From Verrucomicrobiales bacterium (GTDB taxonomy: Bacteria > Verrucomicrobiota > Verrucomicrobiia > Methylacidiphilales > JAAUTS01), in NCBI GenBank assembly GCA_031265365.1, contig JAISCS010000206.1, positions 1 to 43,686 of the forward strand: a stretch of 43,686 bases of DNA, written 5' to 3'. This document shows, one piece after another, positions 27,955-35,733 of this stretch (positions within the stretch are counted from its first letter, which is position 1; every line of letters starts with the position of its first letter). The notes beneath the pieces are model-generated. The model was not told the DNA's origin. It worked only from the letters and a program-made list of their open reading frames with translations, and made no database searches. The position numbers were made by a program, and so were the translations under genes.

Positions 27955-30195
27955 TTATTTTTTCGCGGCGACTTGGTCGCTGACGCTCAGGTTTATCCAG
28001 TCGGCCAAAATTCGCGCGGTCTCGCGCAGGGTGAGGTCGGCGGCGAAGTTGTCCATGACGGTGAGTTTTTTGTTGTTGCCGGCGCTGTCATCCTCGGCGT
28101 CGGTGTCGCCGTCACTGTCAGCGACGAGGTCTTTTTTATCGTCAGCCTCGTTGCCGATTTTCTCGACGATGTTGTTTTTGTCGTCGAAGCTGAGGGTGAC
28201 GATGAGCGGCAGCTTGGCGGCGATGGCCTTGATGGTTTGCGTGCGCTCGTCGTTGCGTTTTTTCTCGTCAGCGGCCTCGGCGACGCGCTTGACCTCGTTC
28301 AGCGAGGAGCGTTTGTCCTCCTGATGTTTTTTCACGAACGCGATGTCGTCCTCCAGCAGCTTATAGTCAGGGTCGGCGGCGACGCGCGCGGCGGAGTCCT
28401 TGGCCAGCGCTGGCAGGGACGGGCCATAGGGTTTGGACCACTTGGCGAACTTGGTGGTTTCAATTTCGTCCCATGGCAGGGCGTGCGGCAGACTGGCCTC
28501 GCCGAGGTCGAGATAATCCAGCGTGGAGGGCAGTTGAATATCAGGGATGACGCCGCGCATTTGCGTGGAGTGGCCGTTGGGGAGATAGAATTTCTGGATG
28601 GTGATTTTCAGCGAGCCGGAGTCGGGCGCGAGGCCGAACAAGCTGGGGATGAAGCGGTTTAACTCGGCGACGGTTTGCACGGTGCCCTTGCCGTGGGTGC
28701 TGTGGTCGCCGACGATGATGGCGCGTTGGTAATTTTGCAGCGCGCCGGCGGCGATTTCCGAGGCGGAGGCGCTGTATTTGTTGGTGAGGACGACGAGCGG
28801 GCCGCCGTAGACGAGGGCGGGGGTGTCGTCGGCGAGGACTTGCTTGCGGCCGCCCGCGTCCTTGACCTGGACGACGGGGCCTTGGTTGATGAACAGGCCG
28901 GCGAGTTTGACGGCCTCGTTGAGCAGACCGCCGCCGTTGGAGCGCAGGTCGAGCACCAAGCCGTCAATGTTTTTCTCCTTCAGTTTTTCGAGAAGTTGCC
29001 GGACGTCGTCGGAGCAACCAGTGTCGACGCCATTTTCCCCGTCGCCGGTGATGTTGTAAAAACCGCCGAGCTTGATGACGCCGATTTGGAACGTTTTGCC
29101 ATCGCCGCCGGTCAACGGGAACAACACCGCCTTGGCGCGCTGCTGGTTGACCTTGACCTCGTTGCGAACGATTTTGATTTCCTCGCGCGCGCTCTCGGAA
29201 CCGGCGGGGATGATTTTCAGCCGCACCGTGGTGCCCTTGTCGCCGCGGATGAGGCGCACGGCGTTGCGGAGCGGCATTTCGATGATGTCCGTGTAATCGG
29301 CGTTGCCTTGGGCGACGGCGATGATTTTGTCGCCGGGCTTGAGCCGCTTGTCAAGGTCAGCGGGGCCGCCGGCGATGATTTCGTTGATGACGCAATAGCC
29401 ATCCTTGGTCATCAGCACCGCGCCGATGCCGACGAGTTTCAGCTGCATGGCGATGCGGAAATCTTCCTCGCTCTTGCGGCTCATGAAACTGGTGTGCGGG
29501 TCGTACAACGCTGACAGTGAGGTCAGGTAAGTCTCGATGACGTCCTCGTGGTCGAGTTGGTCGAGGTTTTTCTTGAGCAACGCGTAGCGTTTTTTGATGG
29601 TCTTGACCGGCTCCGTGTTTTTTTTCTTCTCGCTTTTCTCGCCGAGGCGGTCGAACAGCACCTCGTATTTCAGGCGTTCCTCCCAGAGCTGGTCAGCGGC
29701 AGCGGCGTCGGCGGGCCAGTCGGCTTTCGAGCGGTCGGCGGTGTAATAATCATCGGCGGTGAAATCGAACGGCTTGGTCAGGCGTTGCTGCACCCATTTC
29801 ATGCGGTCGTCAACGCGCTGCTGGAAGACTTTGAAAATCTCGAACGCGGGAGTGAAATCGCCGCGCCGGATTTTGTCGGCGACGGTGGGCGTGTCGCTGC
29901 CGGTGAACTGTTCCACGTCGCTTTTCAGGAAGAACAAATGGGTGCCGTCGAGGTTCTTCATGAAGTTTTCCAGCCACTCCTTGCTGGTGGCGCGGTCAAT
30001 GGGATGGCGGGCGAAGTGGTCGTTTTCGAGGCAGCGGGCGACGAGGGCGGCGGACTGGCGGTAGAGTTGGTCAATTTGCTCGCTGCTGGCGGCGGGCTTG
30101 GGCGCGGCGTCGGTGGCGTGGTCGGGCTTGCCGCAGCAGGTCAGCGTCAGCGTGCCCGACCAAGCCAGAGCGAGAAGATAATGGTTGAGTCGCAT
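27955..30195 (-). CDS. prc: carboxy-terminal (tail-specific) protease
   Basis: A 746-residue periplasmic serine protease of the S41 family that degrades proteins by their C-terminal tails. The N-terminus is a signal peptide with an atypical lipobox (LTLTC, Cys20). An N-terminal helical region includes TSKEWLENFMKNLDGTHLFF, typical of Prc. A PDZ domain (about 250-330: VGIGAVLMTKDGYCVINEI...GPADLDKRLKPGDKI) precedes the protease core. The catalytic dyad is Ser477 in YSASASEI and Lys503 in HGKGTVQT. The core is followed by a C-terminal DUF3340-like part. Length is above the E. coli 682. The symbol follows the long Tsp/Prc architecture. Confidence 0.92.
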   Translation of the reverse strand: MRLNHYLLALAWSGTLTLTCCGKPDHATDAAPKPAASSEQIDQLYRQSAALVARCLENDHFARHPIDRATSKEWLENFMKNLDGTHLFFLKSDVEQFTGSDTPTVADKIRRGDFTPAFEIFKVFQQRVDDRMKWVQQRLTKPFDFTADDYYTADRSKADWPADAAAADQLWEERLKYEVLFDRLGEKSEKKKNTEPVKTIKKRYALLKKNLDQLDHEDVIETYLTSLSALYDPHTSFMSRKSEEDFRIAMQLKLVGIGAVLMTKDGYCVINEIIAGGPADLDKRLKPGDKIIAVAQGNADYTDIIEMPLRNAVRLIRGDKGTTVRLKIIPAGSESAREEIKIVRNEVKVNQQRAKAVLFPLTGGDGKTFQIGVIKLGGFYNITGDGENGVDTGCSDDVRQLLEKLKEKNIDGLVLDLRSNGGGLLNEAVKLAGLFINQGPVVQVKDAGGRKQVLADDTPALVYGGPLVVLTNKYSASASEIAAGALQNYQRAIIVGDHSTHGKGTVQTVAELNRFIPSLFGLAPDSGSLKITIQKFYLPNGHSTQMRGVIPDIQLPSTLDYLDLGEASLPHALPWDEIETTKFAKWSKPYGPSLPALAKDSAARVAADPDYKLLEDDIAFVKKHQEDKRSSLNEVKRVAEAADEKKRNDERTQTIKAIAAKLPLIVTLSFDDKNNIVEKIGNEADDKKDLVADSDGDTDAEDDSAGNNKKLTVMDNFAADLTLRETARILADWINLSVSDQVAAKK

Positions 30196-30284
30196 AAAAC
30201 GGGTTTGACCTTAGGCCAAAGCAGTGGTCCTGTCATTTGCTTTATGATTACAAATCAGTAATTGGTAGGCTAAATGAGACCAAT

Positions 30285-30582
30285 AAAAAACGCCGCGTCT
30301 CCGCGCAAACATTTTAATTTTTTCAAGGTTCGTGCAGAGACGCGGAGATTGGAACCAAAAAACTGGTTCCTCGCTGTTAGCAGTGGCAGCGTTGACGCCG
30401 CCCCCCTCACCGCCCCAGCCTTCTGCGCCAGCGCATTCCCCTTCCGTGAAGGGGTGGCCGCAGAGCGGACGGGGTAGTTCAGCGTTAACAGGGACCTCGC
30501 CCCAAACGCTGAACTACCCCGGCGCTCCGCGCCACCCCTTCACGGAAGGGGAATTAAATTCCTCTGTTCACGGGATAGAACC
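30285..30582. repeat. family B units and family A element, copy 5
   Basis: A family B pair in opposite directions (CGCGTCTCCGCGCAAAC at 30292; GTGCAGAGACGCGGAG at 30332) leads to GGTTCCTCGCTGTTAGCAG (30365) and the family A core 30435-30555, with both outer and inner stems intact. The right tail is shortened but ends CACGGGATAGAACC. It lies between divergent genes (prc and phoH) and leaves little room for other promoter DNA. The stretch 30196-30284 shows nothing further. Confidence 0.88.
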
Positions 30583-30632
30583 AAAAAACTAGAATCTGGT
30601 GTTTTTTGAAAATGCCGGTAGCTTGTTATTCC

Positions 30633-31601
30633 ATGTCTCACGCCAAAACACTCAATTTCGAGAACGCGCGGGCGTTGTCCGGTCTTTATGCCGGACAAAC
30701 CGCGTTGCTGGAGACGGTGGAGAAAAAACTCGGCGTCAAAATCACCTCGCGCGACGGGTGGTTGAAGGCGGAGGGCGCGGCGCAGGGCGTGGCGCGGACC
30801 GTCGAGTTGTTCGCCCACCTCCAGCACGCCGCCGGTCACGGGGTGAAAATCCGCGCGCATGAGTTTCTCTTCACGCTGGACGCCGTGGCTGGGGGACGGG
30901 GCGCTGACCTTGACGAGTTGTGGCAGTCGCGCGTCAGTTTGCCGGGCCACCGGGCGGCGCTGACGCCGCGGACGTTCGCGCAGAAGGCTTATCTGGACGC
31001 GCTGCGCGGTCACGACTTGTGCTTCGGCATCGGGCCGGCGGGGACGGGGAAGACGTTCCTCGCGGTGGCGATGGCGGTGGCGGCGTTGAAACACGCTGAC
31101 GTTCACCGCATCGTCCTCACGCGCCCGGCGGTGGAGGCGGGCGAGGCGCTGGGCTTTTTGCCGGGTGACTTGAACGAGAAGATTTTTCCCTACCTGCGCC
31201 CGCTGTACGACGCCTTGCAGGAATTGCTCGGCGCTGACGAGGTCGCGCGATGCATGGAGAAGGGCGTTATCGAAATCGCGCCGCTGGCGTACATGCGCGG
31301 GCGGACGCTGGCCAATTCGTTCGTGATTCTCGATGAGGCGCAGAACACGACGACCGAGCAGATGCTGATGTTCCTCACCCGCCTCGGCCCCGAATCGCGC
31401 TGCGTGGTCACCGGCGACCCGACACAAATTGACCTGCCCCGGCATCGCAAGTCGGGCTTGGTCGAGGCGGCGGCGGCGTTGCGGGGGGTGGAAGGCATTG
31501 CTTTTTATCATTTTGGCGGGCAAGATGTCATCCGGCACGAATTGGTCGGCAAGATTGTCGCGGCGTACAAGAAACATCGCGGCGCGAAACAGGAAGACTG
31601 A
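30633..31601 (+). CDS. PhoH-family ATPase
   Basis: A 322-residue PhoH-like protein (ybeZ type), a cytoplasmic P-loop ATPase linked to RNA metabolism and genetically tied to YbeY. The N-terminal KH-like segment (NARALSGLYAGQTALLETVE, then KLGVKITSRDGWLKAEG) is intact. Walker A GPAGTGKT is at residues 134-141 and Walker B FVILDEAQN near 229-237. TRPAVEAGEALGFLPGDL and VTGDPTQIDLP are the family blocks. I choose the ATG at 30633 since conserved sequence starts there; in-frame starts at 30606 and 30612 are possible. It begins a three-gene + operon with the 7TM-HD gene and ybeY. Confidence 0.93.
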   Translation: MSHAKTLNFENARALSGLYAGQTALLETVEKKLGVKITSRDGWLKAEGAAQGVARTVELFAHLQHAAGHGVKIRAHEFLFTLDAVAGGRGADLDELWQSRVSLPGHRAALTPRTFAQKAYLDALRGHDLCFGIGPAGTGKTFLAVAMAVAALKHADVHRIVLTRPAVEAGEALGFLPGDLNEKIFPYLRPLYDALQELLGADEVARCMEKGVIEIAPLAYMRGRTLANSFVILDEAQNTTTEQMLMFLTRLGPESRCVVTGDPTQIDLPRHRKSGLVEAAAALRGVEGIAFYHFGGQDVIRHELVGKIVAAYKKHRGAKQED

Positions 31602-31603
31602 CG

Positions 31604-33256
31604 ATGATACTGCAATGGCTCAAACGCAAGTCCCTTGAACGCCGTGGTCTGTCCAGCGGCAAAACCCGGCGGTTGGACCAGGAAACCGACTGGCGCGATG
31701 TCTTTGACCAAAACCGCCCCGCCCACTGGTCCATGCTCGTCCTGCTGTTCCTCGCCTTCGTCCGCATCGGCGCGTGGGCCAGCACGGCGGCGGCTTACGA
31801 GACCTTCGCGCTGTCGGTGCTGCTCATCACGCTGTTCCTGTTTCTGGTGCCGCTGGTGGCGAAGGACGTGTGGAAAAGCAACCAGCTTTTGCTCCTGACC
31901 ATCCTGTGCCTGATAATCAACCTGTTCGTCAACAAATCCATTTTCCTGTACACCAACGACATCAAAATCAGCGGCGAGCAAATCCCCGTGCTGTTGCTGC
32001 CCTCGGCCTTCGCGCCGATGTTGCTCACGATTCTAATCTCACCGTCAGCAGGCTTCATCACGGCCTTCATCTTGTCTGTGTCCGGCATCCTGTTTATTGA
32101 CGCCACGCCGGGCATGTTCCTCAGCAGCCTGCTGACCGGCCTCATCGCGGCGCAACTCAGCCAGCACGTCCGCCGCCGCTCGGACATCCTCATGGCGGGC
32201 GTCAAAATCAGCTTCGTCGGCCTCGCCTGCGCGCTGTTGCTGGGCGGCGTGCTCGACCTCGCCGACGCCAGCACCATCCGTGACAAAACCCATTTCCTGT
32301 TCGTGCAAGCCATCCTCGCCATCGCGCTGGGCGTCATCACCTCCTTCATCGTGCTCGCCATTCTGCCGGTGTTTGAATGGCTGTTCGACCGCATCACCGA
32401 CATCTCGTGGGTCGAGCTGGCCGACCTCAAGCATCCGCTGCTCAAGCAACTCGCTGATGAAGCCCCCGGCACGTTTCACCACAGCTTGAACGTCGCCAAC
32501 CTCGCCGAGTCCGCCGCCGAGGCCATCGGCGCCAACCCCACGCAATGCCGCGTCTGCGCGTACTTCCACGACATCGGCAAGCTCGACAAGCCGCAGTATT
32601 TCACCGAGAACATCCCGCCTGGCCAGGACCCGCACGCGTCGCTGACCCCCTCCATGAGCGCGCTGATTATCATCAACCACGTCAAGGACGGCATTGACCG
32701 CGCGCTCAAACACGGCCTGCGCCAGCCGCTGATTGACGTCATCAAGGAGCACCACGGCACCTCGCTGGTCTATTACTTTTTCAAGCGCGCCCAGCAACAA
32801 CAGCAGGACGCCCGTGTCGGCATCAAAATCATGAAACTGCGCGAGGAGGACATCCCCGCGGTCGACCCCGGTTCCTTCCGCTACCCCGGCCCCATCCCGC
32901 AAAGCAAGGAATCCGCCATCATCTCGCTCGCCGACGTCGTGGAAGGCGCCTCGCGCTCGCTGAAAAATCCCACCGCCCAGCGCGTCGAGAGCTTCGTCCG
33001 CGAAATCATCAAGGGGCGCATCCAAGAAGGCCAACTTGACGAGTCCTGCCTCACGTTTAACGAAATCTCCGTCATCACCAGCCGCTTCATTTTCACCCTG
33101 AAGAACATGCTCCATGCACGCCCCGAATACCCCAGCAAAAACAAAAAGGAAAAGGAAAAGCCCGCCAACGGTCAAAACGGCCAGCACGGTCAAGGTCAGC
33201 ATCCTCAACCGCCAGCGCCGCAGACTCCCGCTCCGCCAACTGCGCCGGCAAACTGA
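31604..33256 (+). CDS. 7TM-HD domain protein, PgpH-like
   Basis: A 550-residue membrane protein with about seven hydrophobic segments (residues 43-250) followed by a cytoplasmic HD domain. The metal site shows HHSLNVANLAE and HDIGK (His322-Asp323), and the later H-H in KEHHGTSL. In Firmicutes the relative PgpH degrades cyclic di-AMP; that activity here is inferred. The large extracytoplasmic domain usual for this family is missing: the first helix starts at about residue 43. The C-terminus is a disordered Lys/Gln/Pro-rich tail whose DNA also encodes the start of YbeY. The order phoH, HD protein, ybeY is a well-known neighbourhood. Confidence 0.87.
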   Translation: MILQWLKRKSLERRGLSSGKTRRLDQETDWRDVFDQNRPAHWSMLVLLFLAFVRIGAWASTAAAYETFALSVLLITLFLFLVPLVAKDVWKSNQLLLLTILCLIINLFVNKSIFLYTNDIKISGEQIPVLLLPSAFAPMLLTILISPSAGFITAFILSVSGILFIDATPGMFLSSLLTGLIAAQLSQHVRRRSDILMAGVKISFVGLACALLLGGVLDLADASTIRDKTHFLFVQAILAIALGVITSFIVLAILPVFEWLFDRITDISWVELADLKHPLLKQLADEAPGTFHHSLNVANLAESAAEAIGANPTQCRVCAYFHDIGKLDKPQYFTENIPPGQDPHASLTPSMSALIIINHVKDGIDRALKHGLRQPLIDVIKEHHGTSLVYYFFKRAQQQQQDARVGIKIMKLREEDIPAVDPGSFRYPGPIPQSKESAIISLADVVEGASRSLKNPTAQRVESFVREIIKGRIQEGQLDESCLTFNEISVITSRFIFTLKNMLHARPEYPSKNKKEKEKPANGQNGQHGQGQHPQPPAPQTPAPPTAPAN

Positions 33257-33614
33257 GCTGACCCTCGGCGCGCTGGCCCGCCGCTGGCCGGCGCGCCTGC
33301 GGGAACTCACCGTCGTCATGGTCAGCGAGGCCGAGAGCGGGCGCGTCCACGCCGAGTTTCTCAACGACCCAACGCCGACCGACGTCATCACCTTCGCCGA
33401 CGGTGAACTCATCATCTGCCCCGCCGTGGCTGACCGTCAGCGGCACATCGAGGGATTGACACTGCCAGCGGAAGTATTGACCTACATCATCCACGGTTGC
33501 CTGCACCTCTGCGGCTACGACGACCGTGCCGACGCCGATTTTCAAACCATGCGCCGCGCACAAACGCGCCTTCGCCGGCAAATACAGGCCACAAAGGTGA
33601 TTCCTCGTCATTAG
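33114..33614 (+). CDS. ybeY: endoribonuclease YbeY, variant metal site
   Basis: YbeY is a single-strand endoribonuclease for rRNA maturation and ribosome quality control. The family start VKVSILNRQRRR is at about residues 27-38, and NDPTPTDVITF matches the usual PTDVLSF. The zinc motif normally reads HGxLHLxGYDH; here it is HGCLHLCGYDD, so the third ligand is Asp137 in place of His. The gene overlaps the HD-protein gene by 143 bases, in another frame. The first 26 residues are basic and unconserved and no better start is visible. Its last codons and stop (KVIPRH-stop) come from family A left-tail sequence (ATTCCTCGTCATTAGCAGTG). Length is 166. Confidence 0.85.
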   Translation: MHAPNTPAKTKRKRKSPPTVKTASTVKVSILNRQRRRLPLRQLRRQTELTLGALARRWPARLRELTVVMVSEAESGRVHAEFLNDPTPTDVITFADGELIICPAVADRQRHIEGLTLPAEVLTYIIHGCLHLCGYDDRADADFQTMRRAQTRLRRQIQATKVIPRH

Positions 33615-33799
33615 CAGTGGCAGCACTGACGCCGGCACACTCCCCACCGCCCCTGCCTCCCGCGCCAGCAAATTCCCCTTCCGTGAAGGGGTGGCGGCGC
33701 GAGCCGACGGGGTAGTTCAGCGTTACTGGGGAAGTACTAACCCCGAACGCTGAACTACCCCGTCCGCTGGCGCGTCCATTCCTTCACGGAAGGGAAATT
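33599..33799. repeat. family A element, copy 6
   Basis: The left tail begins in the ybeY 3' end (ATTCCTCGTCATTAGCAGTG), and the core palindrome covers 33670-33799, with AATTCCCCTTCCGTGAAGGG on the left and CCTTCACGGAAGGGAAATTT on the right. The right end abuts the stop codon of pit. The loop (33726-33747) differs from the other copies. Confidence 0.88.
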
Positions 33800-34869
33800 T
33801 ACCCAATTCCCAGCCACCCGAACAGCCGGTACATGCAGTAGCTGAACACCCCGCACACCGGCAGCGTGAAAATCCACGCCCAGACCATTTGCTCCACCAC
33901 GCCCCATTTCACCGAGCGAAACCGCTTGGCGCAGCCCATGCCCATGATGGACGAGGAGATGACGTGCGTGGTCGACACCGGAATGCCCCAGTGCGAGGCG
34001 ATTTGAATGATGGTCGCCGACGCCGTTTCCGCCGCGAACCCGTGCACCGGCTGCATCTTCACCATCTTGTGACCGAGGGTGCGGATGATGCGCCAGCCGC
34101 CCGCCGCCGTGCCCGCCGCCATCGTCAACGCGCAGGTGATTTTCACCCACAGCGCGACGTCGAAGGCCGGCGTGCGGAGGAAGTGCAACCAGCGCGGCAA
34201 TTGCTCGAACACGCCGCCGCTGGTGGCGGTGAACAGCGCCAGCGCGATGATGCCCATGGTTTTTTGCGCGTCGTTCATGCCGTGGCTCAGCGCCATGTAC
34301 GCGGCGCTGACCCACTGGCCTTTGCCGAAGATGCGGTTGGCCAGGCTGGGCCGCATTTTTTGACACAGGACGAGGATGGCCATCATCATGATGAAGCCGA
34401 GGATGAAGCCCGCCGCCGGCGAGAGCAGCATCGGCAGGATGACCTTCGGCCACAGGCCCTCGGCGTGGCCGGTGACGGGGTTGAGAATGTCCCACTTGAG
34501 CACGCCCCAGTCCCCGCGCGCGGTGGCCAGCGCCGCGCCGCACAGGCCGCCGATGAGCGCGTGGCTGGAGCTGGACGGCAGGCCGACGTACCAGGTGAGC
34601 AGGTTCCAGAAAATCGCGCCGAGCAGCGCGGCGGCGATGGTGCCGAGGGTGACGGAGTGCGCGTCCACGATGCCGCTGCCGATGGTCTTGGCGACGGCGA
34701 CGCCGATGAGCGCGCCGAACAGGTTGCACGCGGCGGCGAGGCAGATGGCGGCGCGCGGCGAGAGGGCGCGGGTGGACACCACCGTGGCGATGGAGTTGGC
34801 GGTGTCGTGGAAGCCGTTGATGTATTCAAACACCAGCGCGGCCAGGATGACAAATAGGACGACGGTCAT
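33799..34869 (-). CDS. pit: PiT-family inorganic phosphate transporter
   Basis: A 356-residue low-affinity phosphate permease driven by a cation gradient. The two family signatures are GFHDTANSIATVVSTRAL (residues 19-36) and SHGMNDAQKTMGI in the second half, in inverted-repeat topology with about ten membrane segments. VGLPSSSSHALIGGL and VSTTHVISSSIMG are the paired re-entrant motifs. Upstream in the same direction lies a DUF47 gene, the usual accessory partner. Between the two is a long inverted repeat (34879-35045). The stop codon touches the end of a family A element, which may serve as terminator. Confidence 0.94.
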   Translation of the reverse strand: MTVVLFVILAALVFEYINGFHDTANSIATVVSTRALSPRAAICLAAACNLFGALIGVAVAKTIGSGIVDAHSVTLGTIAAALLGAIFWNLLTWYVGLPSSSSHALIGGLCGAALATARGDWGVLKWDILNPVTGHAEGLWPKVILPMLLSPAAGFILGFIMMMAILVLCQKMRPSLANRIFGKGQWVSAAYMALSHGMNDAQKTMGIIALALFTATSGGVFEQLPRWLHFLRTPAFDVALWVKITCALTMAAGTAAGGWRIIRTLGHKMVKMQPVHGFAAETASATIIQIASHWGIPVSTTHVISSSIMGMGCAKRFRSVKWGVVEQMVWAWIFTLPVCGVFSYCMYRLFGWLGIG

Positions 34870-34878
34870 GGTAGGGTT

Positions 34879-35045
34879 AACTCAAATCGCAAAACTCAAA
34901 TCGCAAAACCATAGGGCAAATCGCAAAACTCGCTGGCGCTAACAAGGCGGACAGCCAAATAGCGCCAGCGACTTTTGGGTTTTGCCTTGTGGTTTTGCGC
35001 TTTGAGCTTTGAGTTTTGAGTTTTGAACTTTGCATTTTGAGTTCC
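34879..35045. repeat. inverted repeat of CAAAACTCAAA units (family G) inside the pit operon
   Basis: The left arm is built of AACTCAAATCGCAAAACTC units and CTCGCTGGCGCTA; the right arm mirrors it with TAGCGCCAGCGA and GTTTTGCGCTTTGAG-type units. The whole can form a long hairpin with a GC-rich cap (34930-34972). It fills the entire gap between the DUF47 gene and pit. Confidence 0.8.
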
Positions 35046-35046
35046 T

Positions 35047-35676
35047 TCAGGAGTACTTCAACACGATGTAATTAATGATGTTCCCCGTCGTGCGGCAGCG
35101 GTCGATGATTTTTTCCAGCGTCTCGTAAAGGTGCCGGCGGATGATGACCGTCAGCGGGTCGTAGCGGCCGCTGTACAAGTCCTTGAGCAACTCCAGCATC
35201 AACCGGTCGCCCTCGCCCTCGATGGTTTGCAGATGGTTGTTCAAGTCGCGCACGTTCTCGATGTTGGCGTGGCGGCGCAGTTTTTTCACCATCTCGCGGA
35301 TGGTCTGCGTGGCGTCGTCCAGCAACAGCGCCTGCTTGAGAAAATCCGCCGTCTGGATGTGGTCGGGCGACACCAGCAGCCGCTCGCAAAAACGCTCGAC
35401 GGTCTTTGGGATTTTGTACAAGGCCAGCGTCAGCGACTCGATGTCCTCGCGCTCAATCGGCGTGCTGAAGCTGGTGGCGAGCAGCGTGGAAATGTCGTCG
35501 CGGATGCGTTTTTGCTTGCGGCGGTGGTCGGTGAATTTGTCGAGCCGGCGCTCGGCGGCGGGCGTCTTGAGCAGGGCGACCAGCTCGATGGCGCTGTCGT
35601 GGCACTCCTCCGAGGCCGCGCCAAGCAAGTCGTAAAACTTGTCGCTGTTACTGAACCAACGCTGAATGGAAAACAT
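35047..35676 (-). CDS. DUF47 / PhoU-like Pit accessory protein
   Basis: A 209-residue all-helical cytoplasmic protein of the DUF47 (YkaA/Pit accessory) family related to PhoU. It starts FSIQRWFSNSDKFYDLLGAA. Helical blocks with conserved E/D residues (DKFTDHRRKQKRIRDDISTL, TPIEREDIESLTLALYKIPK) match the family. The C-terminal YETLEKIIDRCRTTGNIINY is the canonical end. Genes of this family are usually paired with pit and are thought to control it. Here it precedes pit in the same direction, with a 170-base inverted repeat between. Confidence 0.9.
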   Translation of the reverse strand: MFSIQRWFSNSDKFYDLLGAASEECHDSAIELVALLKTPAAERRLDKFTDHRRKQKRIRDDISTLLATSFSTPIEREDIESLTLALYKIPKTVERFCERLLVSPDHIQTADFLKQALLLDDATQTIREMVKKLRRHANIENVRDLNNHLQTIEGEGDRLMLELLKDLYSGRYDPLTVIIRRHLYETLEKIIDRCRTTGNIINYIVLKYS

Positions 35677-35733
35677 AGGGCGGGGATTGTGACAGAAAAA
35701 CGGCGGGGTTCAAAGCGCAAAACCGTGGCGGGT

